64,000 bases of DNA from Litomosoides sigmodontis. Lineage: Eukaryota > Nematoda > Chromadorea > Rhabditida > Onchocercidae. The notes under the pieces are model-generated. The model was not told the origin of the DNA and did no database searches. It saw only the letters and a program-made list of their open reading frames with translations. Shown here in pieces: positions 26,501-36,557 of this stretch; position 1 is the first letter of the stretch, and each line of letters opens with the position of its first letter. The stretch covers positions 7,794,001 to 7,858,000 of the forward strand of contig OY718805.1 of NCBI GenBank assembly GCA_963070105.1, written 5' to 3'. The position numbers and the translations under genes were made by a program.

Positions 26501-29500
26501 AATCACATCCACAAGGACATCTAAGTTTTCAAGAAAAATAGAATTCACCACTTAAACAAATGGAAAATCGGAAGTTTTAATAAACTAACCTCTTGGAAGC
26601 GAAGACTAGGAAAAACAATAAATTTGCGTAGTGCTTGCAAGGGTTCCATTAATTTTTCGAAGTCTTTCCCGTGCAGCGATGAAATTGGTGTGTTAAAGCC
26701 GTACAAACAAGGCATATAACGAACTGAAATTTAATTTCAATTTTCCACTATTCATGACAGAGGGTGCACAATACGGACTAATTCAATTAAATTCAAGAAT
26801 ATCACACAGAAAAAGAATTACTGTCACTGTTACTTTTTTCAAATCAAATGAAGTTCTTTACAATCTCTAACTACAAGGGGAGAAATAATCAAACCTCGCA
26901 AACGACAGTTCGATAAAGTTGCACGATAGAATTGCTCCTCAATAGGCGTAAATCGCAAAACAGTTAAATTGCTATTTTTTGATGGTAGAAGCATCTGCAA
27001 TATATTAAAATTGCTACAGTAATTACTGCACTTTTTAAGCAAATTATAAAAATGACATAATTGGAAGTTTGATTCCATTACCTGATAACCGACAGTTTTT
27101 TTCGTGTTTCTCCACATTATTTTAGAAAATAAGTCAGAAATTGGTTTTCCAATACCAATTTTATACAAGTTGAACAATGCATTACGCCACCAACATTCGT
27201 TGCAGAACGGCTCTATCTTCAGAAATCGTACAAGACCATACAAATCTGTAGATACGCTTTTTATCAATCAATAAATCAGAAAAAATGAAGATTTTGTCAA
27301 AAAAACTCAATTAAAATATGGCATACCTTGCACCGAATTGGTTATCGGTGTACCTGTAATACACCAACGATTTACTGCTTTAAGACCATCGCACATTAAT
27401 GACACCGAACATGACGTACTTTCTACCATTTGTGCCTCATCAATACAAACCTTAATAATGATGCAACAAATAGTTCAGCAACTATAAAAAATTAAACTGA
27501 TGAGCACATATTATACAAAAGCTACAAATAAAGAAAATTAGTAGCATCGCCTTAATCCCATTTTGTGAGTCAATGGAATAATAATTCTCAGATATCATAT
27601 ACAATGGATAAGAAACATTTCAAATACACAAAAAATAACATCACAGATAATTAAAAATTTCGAATTGTCACACAAAACACAGGATGTAACTTACACGCCA
27701 CCACTCCACAGCCAACAATGGAGTTGGAGCAATGTGATGCCTTTTGCCATACCGCAAAGAATCTATAAATAAATAATGTTTAGAATATCCATATCGAAAA
27801 CAACCATGAAGGTCTGAAATTTGCAGAAAAACGATCCTCGTCCCAGTAGGACGGCTAGATATATTAAGCGTGTCATGTATAAAGTTATCGAACTCAGAAA
27901 TATAGTTCAAATTCTCATTCACAGAACAACTTATAATAATAATTAGCCCACAACTGATTAAGCAGAATTCTACCTTATTTTATACATAAGTATTCTTTTT
28001 ATGTTGCGTAAGATCAACAAAAAAACTCCGTAGTTACTACCGAATGTCAAAGCTTCAATTATTTGCAAAAACTTACTTCCAATGCCATTCACATAAATTA
28101 AGTAAATATTCACAAATATATATATATATATATATATAAAGTTTATATATATATATATATATATATAAACTTTTTAAAGACTTTCGAGAAATCCTATTCA
28201 TAAATTAAAATTGAGCAGAAAAAATGAACATCGGCGCACCAAGCCTTGGCCGAGCTTCTACAAAATATACTTCCTGTCGCAGCGTTTCAAAAGAGCAGAT
28301 AACAACATCCTGAGTTGCCAAATATTCTGGATGTTTGTAACCGTCATTAACTAGTCCTCGGTACATCTGAAAGCTGATCTGTTAAGCATACACATACAAC
28401 TAACGACAAGTACAAAACTCAACGAAAATAAGTGATAAAAATAAATTAAGGCCATTCCTTGTCAAATTTCAAAAAAAATACAAAAGTAAATAATTTCAAT
28501 TAAAATTTTCTACTTTCAGAATCATTAATCACACAACAATTTTAGCAAAACTACGAGTAAGAATGAAGGATCAAAACCAAGAGCAAACATACGTCAATTT
28601 TAATATCGTCACGGATATGCCGCTTCAACTCTTCGTACCACTGGTGACAAATTGTCGATGGAGCAATAATAAGTGTACTTCTAATTGGATACACTCTTCC
28701 CTATAATCATACCATCATACCCGATGATTTTCAGATTGGGATTTAATTTCGACTTTTTTCTCTTTTGTTACTAAAAAAAATCGCACAGCAATACATACCG
28801 TATTTCGTGTATATATAGTATCATATAAATATGTATATATGGAATATTTAAATCGTTGTCACACACCTTACCATGAATACATTCCGGACATAAAAAGGGA
28901 ATGTCATGTGAACAAAATCGATCCCAGTAAACTCGTTCCTGAGAACAAATCGTTGAACACTCTGTACAAGTTACGGTTAGTGGCTTCAGTGCACTATTGC
29001 CCTTACATCTCTTTGGATTCATGAATTCCAAATTGTCATAGCAAAACATTCGCCGATATCTCGAACTCATCTGCCAAGCAAGAGAATTAACAACTATCCA
29101 TTTAGAACTTAATTCTTTTTCGTTATTTAAAACTGCTAAAAAATTTTTTTTGGCCTCGCACAACAAGATAATAGATTTGCAAAATAAGCGGGTCATACCC
29201 TAACCAATTATCGGCTACAATTACATTTTTCTTTATAGAAAAGAAACACAAAACAAGCGTGCACAAATACGTTAGGAGCTAATAACGCCGGATACATTCA
29301 AGGTATCCAGTACCATCGCTCTACCGAAAATGCGCTTACTTTATCCTTCAGTGCTGAATATCCATCCGTAGCAGCCACAACTGTAGAAATAAGTTCACCG
29401 ACAATTATTTTCACTGTATCAACTTCTATCGCCATATTTTGAGCAATTGGTGGAAGTCCTTTACCTCGTTGATGGCTTAATATCAGGCCGATAACTTCCA

Positions 29501-30923
29501 GTGTTTTCCCAAGCCCCATCTCATCAGCCAATATTCCGCATGAAACAATGTTATACTCATAATAGGAAGAAAAATTTAGAAAATAAAATAGACTCCACAT
29601 AATCACATTTACGATCTGAAGTAGATGCATTATGGTTACCATACTAGGGAAATATATTACTAAATACATCAGCAATAATCAGTTCAGTTACACATATGAC
29701 TTTTCCTCCGCTAATCTCGAAGTACAAATCTGTCCATATAAGCATTAAATGGAATTAATTTTAAATAATGTTCGCAGAAGTTGGAGTCAAAAAAATATAA
29801 TTACTCAATATAGAAATTATTAGAATTAAAATTAAGATCTAAATTCAAATAAGTATTACACTGCGGTCAAAATAATCGTTGTAGAAAATTCCAGCTTATA
29901 ACCAAAAAAAGATTTACTTTTCTAACGTAGCCGCGACTTATTTTTTCAAGTAAACATCCAAAGATACCTGGAGGACATTCAGCGAATAACGGCTTATGTA
30001 TCTGTCGTGACATAGATCCGGTAACTGGTGAGTATAAAATTCGTGGTACAGTTGGCAGTTCAACAAAATCATCCTCTACCAAAAATGTGGTTTGTTGGCT
30101 AGAGTCTTCACGTGAAATCATAAAGCGTATCGCATCTTCCTGGATGTGATTGACCATTTTTTAACAAACTTTTGCACATTATAGTTTAGAAAAAGAATTT
30201 TGTTCAATACTTCTTTTTACCAAACTTTGTGTCAGAAAAACACAATATAATTATAAGTAACACTTTGCCTGCAAGTTCAAAAAACTATAAAATCTCCACG
30301 CATTGCAAAAAAATTTTCCGGATACTATCATTAGAAAATCTTTTTGTTTCAACTCAAAATAATTTCGCTTGTAGAGAAACATCCTAGTTAAAGAATATTA
30401 ATGTTCTAAAGATGTGAAACGAACTTGATAGGGTCGTAGAACCGCAACAATATTTCCAGTAGAAATCCTCCAGTTTTTTACTGGTTCTCGTCTCATACTC
30501 TCAAAAAATTCGTCAATATTCTCTTTAACTTTTAATGAAAGAGTTGTTGAAGAAATAGGAGCACGTACCTAAACTTTCTAAAGTCGATAAGAACTGCGCA
30601 CAAATTAAGATTTTAGCAGTTTAGCTTTCCTCTACTGTTTTTCCACAGCGACCACAATCACGCTCGATTCATGTTATAAAAGTATTTGTGCCTATCACTT
30701 ATTATTGTTATCAGTGATAAAATTTTTAACAGGCTATTTATTAATTCATAAAAAACGAAAAAATCAAAACAAAGCTTACCAAAGAAGGGAAAAACATTGC
30801 AATAATAGTTTTGACATCGACTGAATCATTCACGTTATAAAGATTACTTTCGTGACTAACCGCATTATCCTTTATAAAAAGGCTAAATTTCAAAGCACCT
30901 TTATCGCTGATTGTTGCTACCAT
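20744..30923 (-). CDS. SHPRH: SHPRH-type SNF2 helicase / RING E3 ubiquitin ligase
   Basis: Twenty-nine exons agree in phase and give about 1366 aa (human SHPRH is 1683): 30923-30780, 30568-30425, 30139-29918, 29555-29340, 29070-28867, 28700-28593, 28366-28240, 27762-27695, 27450-27327, 27245-27082, 26994-26895, 26723-26590, 26492-26387, 26250-26115, 26045-25889, 25820-25713, 25422-25250, 25169-24978, 24891-24870, 24771-24758, 24679-24605, 24341-24114, 23807-23621, 23324-23125, 22673-22529, 22138-21941, 21789-21685, 21496-21346 and 20892-20744. In order the protein shows LRPYQ; Walker A DEMGLGKT; a partly degenerate PHD-like Cys cluster; LIIAPSTICHQW; the DEAQ box CIDEAQMVE; the RING CPIC...CAHYLCVSC...CAVC; motif V SSGAHGLNLT; and motif VI QAIGRIDRIGQ. 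The family is nuclear and polyubiquitinates PCNA in DNA-damage tolerance. No linker-histone domain was recognised. The end of exon 17 (25250 or 25247) is ambiguous by one codon. Confidence 0.88.
21790..21940 (-). other. Probable GC-AG intron in the SHPRH-like gene
   Basis: The exon ending at 21941 must stop in phase 0 to join LLVMPMSSGAHG. The only matching donor is GAA|GCAAGT, the usual consensus of GC-type donors. The nearby GT site is in the wrong phase. Confidence 0.6.
23877..24010. repeat. Fold-back element in a SHPRH-like intron
   Basis: Two arms, 23877-23909 and 23981-24010, are reverse complements over about 30 bp with one 2-nt bulge. Just inside the right arm, CTAAGCAAAT (23956-23965) and ATTTGCTTAG (23971-23980) form a perfect 10-bp stem around a 5-nt loop. 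The element lies in the intron between exons 24341-24114 and 23807-23621. It could be a small fold-back transposon remnant, a structured intron element or a hairpin RNA precursor. Confidence 0.65.
24758..24891 (-). other. Two consecutive micro-exons (22 and 14 nt) of the SHPRH-like gene
   Basis: Exon 24891-24870 (22 nt) encodes KSSFNLQQ with flanking partial codons. Exon 24771-24758 (14 nt) encodes LRKYS. Without the 14-nt exon the phase-0 donor at 24870 cannot join the phase-2 exon that follows (CSLCVCNKN, the counterpart of the CCVFC region of SHPRH). Both have AG and GT flanks. Confidence 0.7.
28108..28170. repeat. Palindromic (TA)n pair
   Basis: Two TA-dinucleotide runs flank TAAAGTTTA and are mirrored, so the whole can fold back. 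It lies within an intron of the SHPRH-like gene. Confidence 0.8.
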
Positions 30924-30944
30924 CTCGAATGTTCGTGTCCATCT
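30901..30944 (-). promoter_or_regulatory. Probable spliced-leader acceptor and overlapping uORF before the SHPRH-like start
   Basis: On the minus strand TTAAATTGCAG ends at 30943, 20 nt upstream of the chosen ATG (30923). It is a good splice acceptor with no upstream exon, so trans-splicing is plausible. It is followed at once by an out-of-frame ATG (30942). That frame runs 13 codons across the main start and stops at 30901. Confidence 0.45.
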
Positions 30945-31873
30945 GCAATTTAACTAATCGTCTACACGGATTTCGAAAGCCAAATTATTTTTTTGCGAAT
31001 TATATCAAAACAAATCTGATGATTGATGATCTATCTTAGAAAAGTTCACAAAACATTTTGACATTAAGTCGCGAAGAGTGTCTGAACCAATATAAAGTTT
31101 CATTTTCACTTAGTCAAAAAAGTGACTGTAGAGCGATGGTAGCAAGTTCGGTCTTAAAAAATTTTACACGGATTAACTGCCACAGTGCAAGTTGTCAGCC
31201 ATAAAAAAAACCGACTGCAAACTGATGTATTAGCCCATATTTCAACGAAAAAAAAATAAAAATTATCCAATACGTCAATGCCACTATCTACTATAAAAGT
31301 TAAATACCACCAATCAACTACGGCTTATTAACAGTGAGACAGTTGTCATATTGCCCTCTACTTCTCTTACCCCGAAAACATTTATATTTGGATAGGATAT
31401 CCGTTTGTTGGAATGATACTATTCCGACAACTTCCAATCTTCAAAACTCATGTATAAATCTCTATTTTCTCACCCACGTCAAACATCATGGTTTCGATTT
31501 TTCTCATAATAGCTTCATCGTGGCTTTCCAGTAATCCCTACTGTGGTTTGCCTTAACTGTAGTTAATGATTAAAATGCATGGAAGTTTTTCTTTTGCAAA
31601 AGTGATCTTAAATCCATGTTTAGGACAACATGTAATCAAACAAATTAAACAAAAATTTTATATATTCGAAACTAAAACATAAAACTCACTTTAAATTTGA
31701 CAATGTGTATAACAGCCGATTTTTCTTTTCACTTAATCTACCAGTAGTGTGTTGCCAGAACATTACATTGGCAACCCATAGCTTCAGGCGCTTTTGCTTG
31801 GGAGTAAGCCATCTGCCAAACTGCAAATGAACACTCTCAAACAAGGACGACAAAAAAAACACTCATAGAAAAA
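30924..31873. other. Intergenic gap between the Cys-rich gene and the SHPRH-like gene
   Basis: About 950 bp with no coding exon recognised. Both flanking genes run on the minus strand, so it holds the 3' flank of the Cys-rich gene and the 5' flank of the SHPRH-like gene. Confidence 0.5.
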
Positions 31874-32402
31874 TCATTTGAAAACAGTCTGATGAATATG
31901 TTCTTGAATTTCATCTATTACAATTTTGCCCTCACAACAAACATACTTAAAAACCAATGAACATTTTCGATTTAAGATATCATTTAATTCATATTTTGAA
32001 AAAAGAAATACTCTAAAAAGGCCACATGTCCTGCAAAACACCACACTCCGACGTCGACTGCCACACAACCGACGAACAGCTTCAATATTATCAATGTCCT
32101 TGCTATCAACTTCTGTTGAACCCAGAAAGCAAAAGGTGGTATTTTGAGTATCCCCACTTAAGCAGTCGAAGGCTACCTATAATTAAATTTGAGGTTTTCG
32201 TGAGGAACGGCAAAAAAAAAAAACAAAAAGCGTGAAAATTGCTGAAAAAATGTACTTAAGCACTACAGTCTCTGAGTAGAAAAAACAGTAAAACACCTCG
32301 GAACGAAGCCAAAAATTTTAACCCTTCTCCTCTAAAACTTACACTTTCATCATGTGAAATGCATTGAATATTGTCAGCCGCCTTCCTAGCACACCGACTC
32401 AT
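31874..32402 (-). CDS. Small cysteine-rich protein of unknown function, 120 aa
   Basis: Two exons, 32402-32343 (20 codons) and 32176-31874 (101 codons with stop), join in phase 0 through GTAAGT and TTATAG sites. The second frame stays open over its full length. It begins MSRCARKAADN, has Cys in FDC, TTFCF and RRLC, then a basic patch GSRRRSV, a knuckle VFCRTCGLF, and later NRKC and YVCC, ending HQTVFK. There is no signal peptide or membrane segment. The spacing CxxCG...C...YV loosely recalls Mis18/Yippee zinc folds, but this is not a firm match. Other exons may be missing. It lies between two minus-strand genes with nuclear relatives. I do not recognise the family. Confidence 0.6.
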
Positions 32403-33078
32403 ATGGTAAAACAGCAGCACTGTCTAAATCACCTACAACAAATACCTGCTGATTAATTCCAGCTAACTTTATTGACTAAATCAGATATCAAAACGATTTT
32501 CGAACGGAGAAATCGCATCCAACTACTATAACATATCGAATTATGAGCAATAAAATAAACGTTTAAAGATATGCGATCAATGTTTATAATCCACTGACGT
32601 ATTTCAAATCAGACTTTATTGATCGTTTTGTTATCAAATGGTATTTATCGTAAATATTTTATTTTAATATATTAATTCATGAAGCAATCTTCACCCCAGA
32701 GCCCTTCCACACCGTAAATTTGTCAAACCCGAAGTTTCTGTATATTGTGGAATACTCGAAAAAACACAACCGCACTTAAAATTCAAACATATTGAACTAC
32801 GAATATAAAATTTCAAAAAAATCTTAAACTTCAGGTTAAGATTAACATATCGAAAAAAATTAACATATCGAAAAAAGTCTTGAAACCAAGTGGTAACGCA
32901 AAGTGTGAGCATCGAATTATTGTTTCCCTTTAACAAAGTATTTCCAAACATCAAGATCACTTAACAACATATTTAAATTTCAAAAAAACTAAAAATTGAA
33001 GCGCGAGTACAAAATATGGAAAGAATAAAAGTTGAAAAGTTGAGCAGAAATTATTCAAACAAAAGATGATCGAAAAAT
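32403..33078. other. Intergenic gap with a short tandem duplication
   Basis: No gene seen. A tandem copy of TTAACATATCGAAAAAA lies at about 32842-32878. A minus-strand open frame at 32691-32960 has low-complexity content and no homology signal. Confidence 0.5.
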
Positions 33079-34074
33079 TCAAATTACAGTAGCACTACCA
33101 AGAGTGAATACTGACTGATCAGCAAGCTTTAACCATGTACCGTTTCCCTGGGCAGCAATACCCACTACACTTTCGTCTATGTTCAACGGTACAGGGATAT
33201 CCAGCACTTCTCCAACTTCACAGCAATCACTCAGCTGCCCACATTTATTCCATCCCCAAAGATATACATTACCATCATCGGTCAATGCAACACTATGCCA
33301 TCCACCGCATGCTACCTGGATGATCGTTAAAGGTGTTAAACTTTCCACTAATTTTGGTTGCTGTTCACATTCTACCGTACCATGGCCAAGTTCACCTCGG
33401 CTTCCTGTACCCATACTGTAGACCCTCCCACTTACAGTTAAAATCAATATGTGATCATTACCAGCAGAAAGTTGTCGAATTAATTCAGCCGATCCAAATT
33501 GCAATAGTTGAAAATCATTAATTTTGTTATCCGAAAAAATTCGATATATTGATGATTCATTGCTAGGTGTATTTCTAGCTAAGAAGCACGAACGACTTGT
33601 GGTACAAATGAGGAAGTCCTCAACTTCGCTAACATTTGATTTCATTCTCTCTTCAGTGTGTTGCAGATAGCAGTGGGCTAGTTCTGCTACTTGACCATCA
33701 CTACAACTCACTGCGCCGCACATTGGTTCCGTTTCCAAAGTGACATTTATGAGACGTTCAAATTTGCGATTCGCCGAATTAAGATCATCCAAATTGAGGG
33801 AATAAACAAAAAACGAATCTATCCGAAGAGTGTAAAGGCGATGATGTGATGGTGCTAAACCGAAAATGTAGTTATGGGTGTGCGATACATTCGTGATTAC
33901 ACCATCTACCTGGAATTGAGATATCCTTTGAAGAAGGTAATTTCGCAAGACAATTTGCGACTTCGCAGCACTTCGTCGAATTTCTACGACACCAAAATAT
34001 GCAAAAAATCTTTCACATCCTTCATCCATCGTATCTTCCTTCATTCTAAATGCTTCAAATTTTATTACAAACAA
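33079..34074 (-). CDS. RCCD1: RCC1-repeat protein, RCCD1-like, intronless
   Basis: A single open frame of 331 aa. The C-terminal third carries RCC1 blade motifs: LIRQLSAGNDHILILTVSGR followed by YSMGTGSRGELGHG, and VACGGWHSVALTDDG followed by YLWGWNKCGQL. The N-terminal two thirds are diverged and resemble the poorly conserved blades of RCCD1. RCCD1 partners the JmjC protein KDM8 in chromatin regulation; transfer of that role here is inference. An inner start at MKEDTMDE is also possible. The gene lacks introns while every other gene here has many. Its start faces the NUDT9-like gene 150 bp away. Confidence 0.75.
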   Translation of the reverse strand: MFVIKFEAFRMKEDTMDEGCERFFAYFGVVEIRRSAAKSQIVLRNYLLQRISQFQVDGVITNVSHTHNYIFGLAPSHHRLYTLRIDSFFVYSLNLDDLNSANRKFERLINVTLETEPMCGAVSCSDGQVAELAHCYLQHTEERMKSNVSEVEDFLICTTSRSCFLARNTPSNESSIYRIFSDNKINDFQLLQFGSAELIRQLSAGNDHILILTVSGRVYSMGTGSRGELGHGTVECEQQPKLVESLTPLTIIQVACGGWHSVALTDDGNVYLWGWNKCGQLSDCCEVGEVLDIPVPLNIDESVVGIAAQGNGTWLKLADQSVFTLGSATVI

Positions 34075-34224
34075 GTTTAAAGTATTTTTTATTTCATTGC
34101 AAAAGTTTATTATATATATACTGGGAAAACTACTGCACTCTTTGACTACTTAATCATAATTAGCTCGAGGTGTTAGCAGTGGCTCAGATTATCAACTGTT
34201 TGCTTCGTGAACTTCGAGAGAGCA
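34075..34224. promoter_or_regulatory. Short divergent intergenic region (shared promoter candidate)
   Basis: 150 bp separate the ATG of the minus-strand RCC1-like gene from the predicted ATG of the plus-strand NUDT9-like gene. The stretch is AT-rich and contains TATATATATA at about 34111. A bidirectional promoter is a simple reading, unless the NUDT9-like start lies elsewhere. Confidence 0.4.
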
Positions 34225-35970
34225 ATGAAACTATCAAAGAAAGCCTTTATGACCATCGCCTATCGAAGGTGTTACATTACAAGTTAGCTCTTCCGGTAAT
34301 AGGGTGTTTGAGTGATGTGAATGTGCCTTTTCAGGTCGTCAATGGTTGTAATTGAATTTTTGTTTAAGTGTGCAATCATATGTTCTTCTGATTAGCTACG
34401 AGACGATATGTTCCATCAATGCTTATTGCAAACATTGGATTTATTCGACTTATTATGAATTCCGGCTTGATTACGAATTCAAAAATACATTATAAATGCC
34501 GAAATATAGGTTGCTTTTCTTTAAGATACAGCAACCCACCACATTAGACAATAAAATTTGTAAATTTTAAATTGAAAGTTCCAATTTCCATAGATTATTT
34601 GTGTTTAAATTTTGCTGTATTCTTCAAATCGACATGTAAATTCAGTAGCAAATAGTTAAATATTTTAGTTAATTGTAGTAGTACGTTCACTTCAGGTACA
34701 GTTAAACATAGTTTTATAGCTGTTTAATAACTTTTCGTTTTGTTTAAGAAAAGCCCTATCCGCGTAGTGAGGTCTATCGCGTAAAAGTACCAGATGATAA
34801 AGTTAAATGGGAAATTGTTTGGCCAGAATATGCACCACACGACTTCACTAGTTTGACAGCTACTAATAAACCCTGGGCCGATTCAAATGATTTCAAACGT
34901 CAGAAATTCAAATGGAACAGTATCGATGGATTAATCAATCGACGTTCCCATATGGGGTAAATTATTTATTCAAATTACATTCAAGGATATCTGAACTGCA
35001 TATTTCACTTTTGCGGTTCTTCGGACATCATTTTGTAGAAATATTAAGAGTTAGGCAGCAGTTGAGTAAAATGAGATATACATTTCGAAAACCTGATCAA
35101 TTAAATGGTTTTGTCAAATGTTGATGAATAATCAGAGCATAAAAAAATGTTCATGATACATTTTAGCTTTAACTGTAAATGCTTAAGAAAACGAGGAGGC
35201 AGCTAAAGTTCCGCAATTATTTTCTTTTCACTAAGTTCAGGAAATATAATTTGGACCAAACTGGACGACCACTTAATCCGGCGGGAAGAACCGGATTGCA
35301 AGGACGTGGAGTTCTGGGCAAATGGGGACCAAATCACGCAGCAGATCCAATTGTAAGTCGAATCCACTGCGGGCAATTACAGTTTGTTGGAATAGCTCGG
35401 CGAGATTCTGGTGAATGGGCCATTCCTGGAGGTATGGTAGATGCTGGTGAGGATGTACAGGAAACTTTGAAAAGGTAGGCAGTATAAGTTTATGATACGA
35501 ACTTGCAGAATATAGAAATCCTCGAAACTTCAGAGAATTTATGGAAGAGGCACTGGACGGCAAAAATTATCCGGAATTAGATATGCTTTGGAATAAAGGT
35601 ATAGAGTTGTATCGTGGTTATGTGGATGATCCACGAAATACGGATAATGCATGGATTGAAACAGTTGTAGTTAATTTTCATGATACTGATGACCGCCTAA
35701 AGAATGTCAAGCTCAGAGTAAGATGTTTGAATGATTGATTTTTGTAATATGGGAAACACTATTGGAGGAAATCGACTTTTCAAAATTTCGTTTTCGGCTG
35801 TTTTAGCACAATTCTGATTAAATGTGAAGTTTTTTCTTTAAAATTATGTGAATTTTTAGGCAGGAGATGACGCAATTAAATTGCGGTGGATTACCGTTTC
35901 AGAAAATGAAAAATTATACGCATCCCACGAAGACTTCATCAAATTACTTGCTAAACATCATGACATATAA
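34225..35970 (+). CDS. NUDT9: ADP-ribose pyrophosphatase, NUDT9 type (Nudix hydrolase)
   Basis: Five exons: 34225-34282, 34749-34956, 35241-35474, 35534-35717 and 35860-35970, 264 aa, slightly shorter than human NUDT9. It would split ADP-ribose into AMP and ribose 5-phosphate. After a basic N-terminus ([15 protein letters not shown], perhaps a mitochondrial presequence) come [19 protein letters not shown] and the family motif [11 protein letters not shown]...[17 protein letters not shown]. The Nudix box GGMVDAGE...[10 protein letters not shown] fits GX5EX7REUXEEXGU, with metal-binding Glu residues kept. [13 protein letters not shown] and the end [18 protein letters not shown] are typical. Exons 2-5 are secure. 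The first exon and ATG are less so: they were chosen for phase and a GTTAGC donor. Confidence 0.88.
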
Positions 35971-36557
35971 ATACAACCTTTTGTAATTTCAATAATTCTT
36001 GTAAAATAAGCAAAAATAAATCTTTTTGTAAATTAATGAAAAAAAAACATGTTGCTTTATTTTATTCCATCATTTCAATATAATGAAACATGCATATTTT
36101 GCCGGCAAATGATTTTCTATGTGCCATATGATTATTAACTTACTTTGTAGCGTATTAAAGTTGGGAAATGGAAAGTTGAACTAAATCCACTCAGGCTTTT
36201 GAAGAACAAAAAAAAAAAATTGTTCACGAGAGAGTAATATTGCAAGGATAGTTTCCATCAGACAGTGTTGGGTGGAGTTTGATAGTGGTATTGGTTTGAT
36301 CTAATGATTTTCATTGGTTCCGATCAGAGTTGCATCACTATATTTTCTGTAGTACACCGATACATAGAAATGGTTGTGGTTCGGTGGTTCTTGAGATTTT
36401 ACTGTTGTAGTATGGCTTAATCAGGTTGTACGTGTAGCAGGATAGTAGGGTGACGCATTACGCATTTGTCCTGCTGAATTATTCTAAATGTGATGGAAGT
36501 TAAAGATGTAGGTTTTACGAAGCCTAATTTCTCAAAATTTTGCTTAAAGGTTCAACA
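35971..36557. other. Intergenic region between NUDT9-like and SRSF2-like genes
   Basis: It holds the 3' UTR of the NUDT9-like gene and the upstream region of the SRSF2-like gene, both on the plus strand. Nothing else is recognised. TTTTGCTTAAAG, ending at 36549 just before the next ATG, could act as a trans-splice acceptor. Confidence 0.45.
36015..36020 (+). terminator. AATAAA poly(A) signal of the NUDT9-like gene
   Basis: A canonical hexamer 45 nt downstream of the stop at 35970. Confidence 0.7.
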
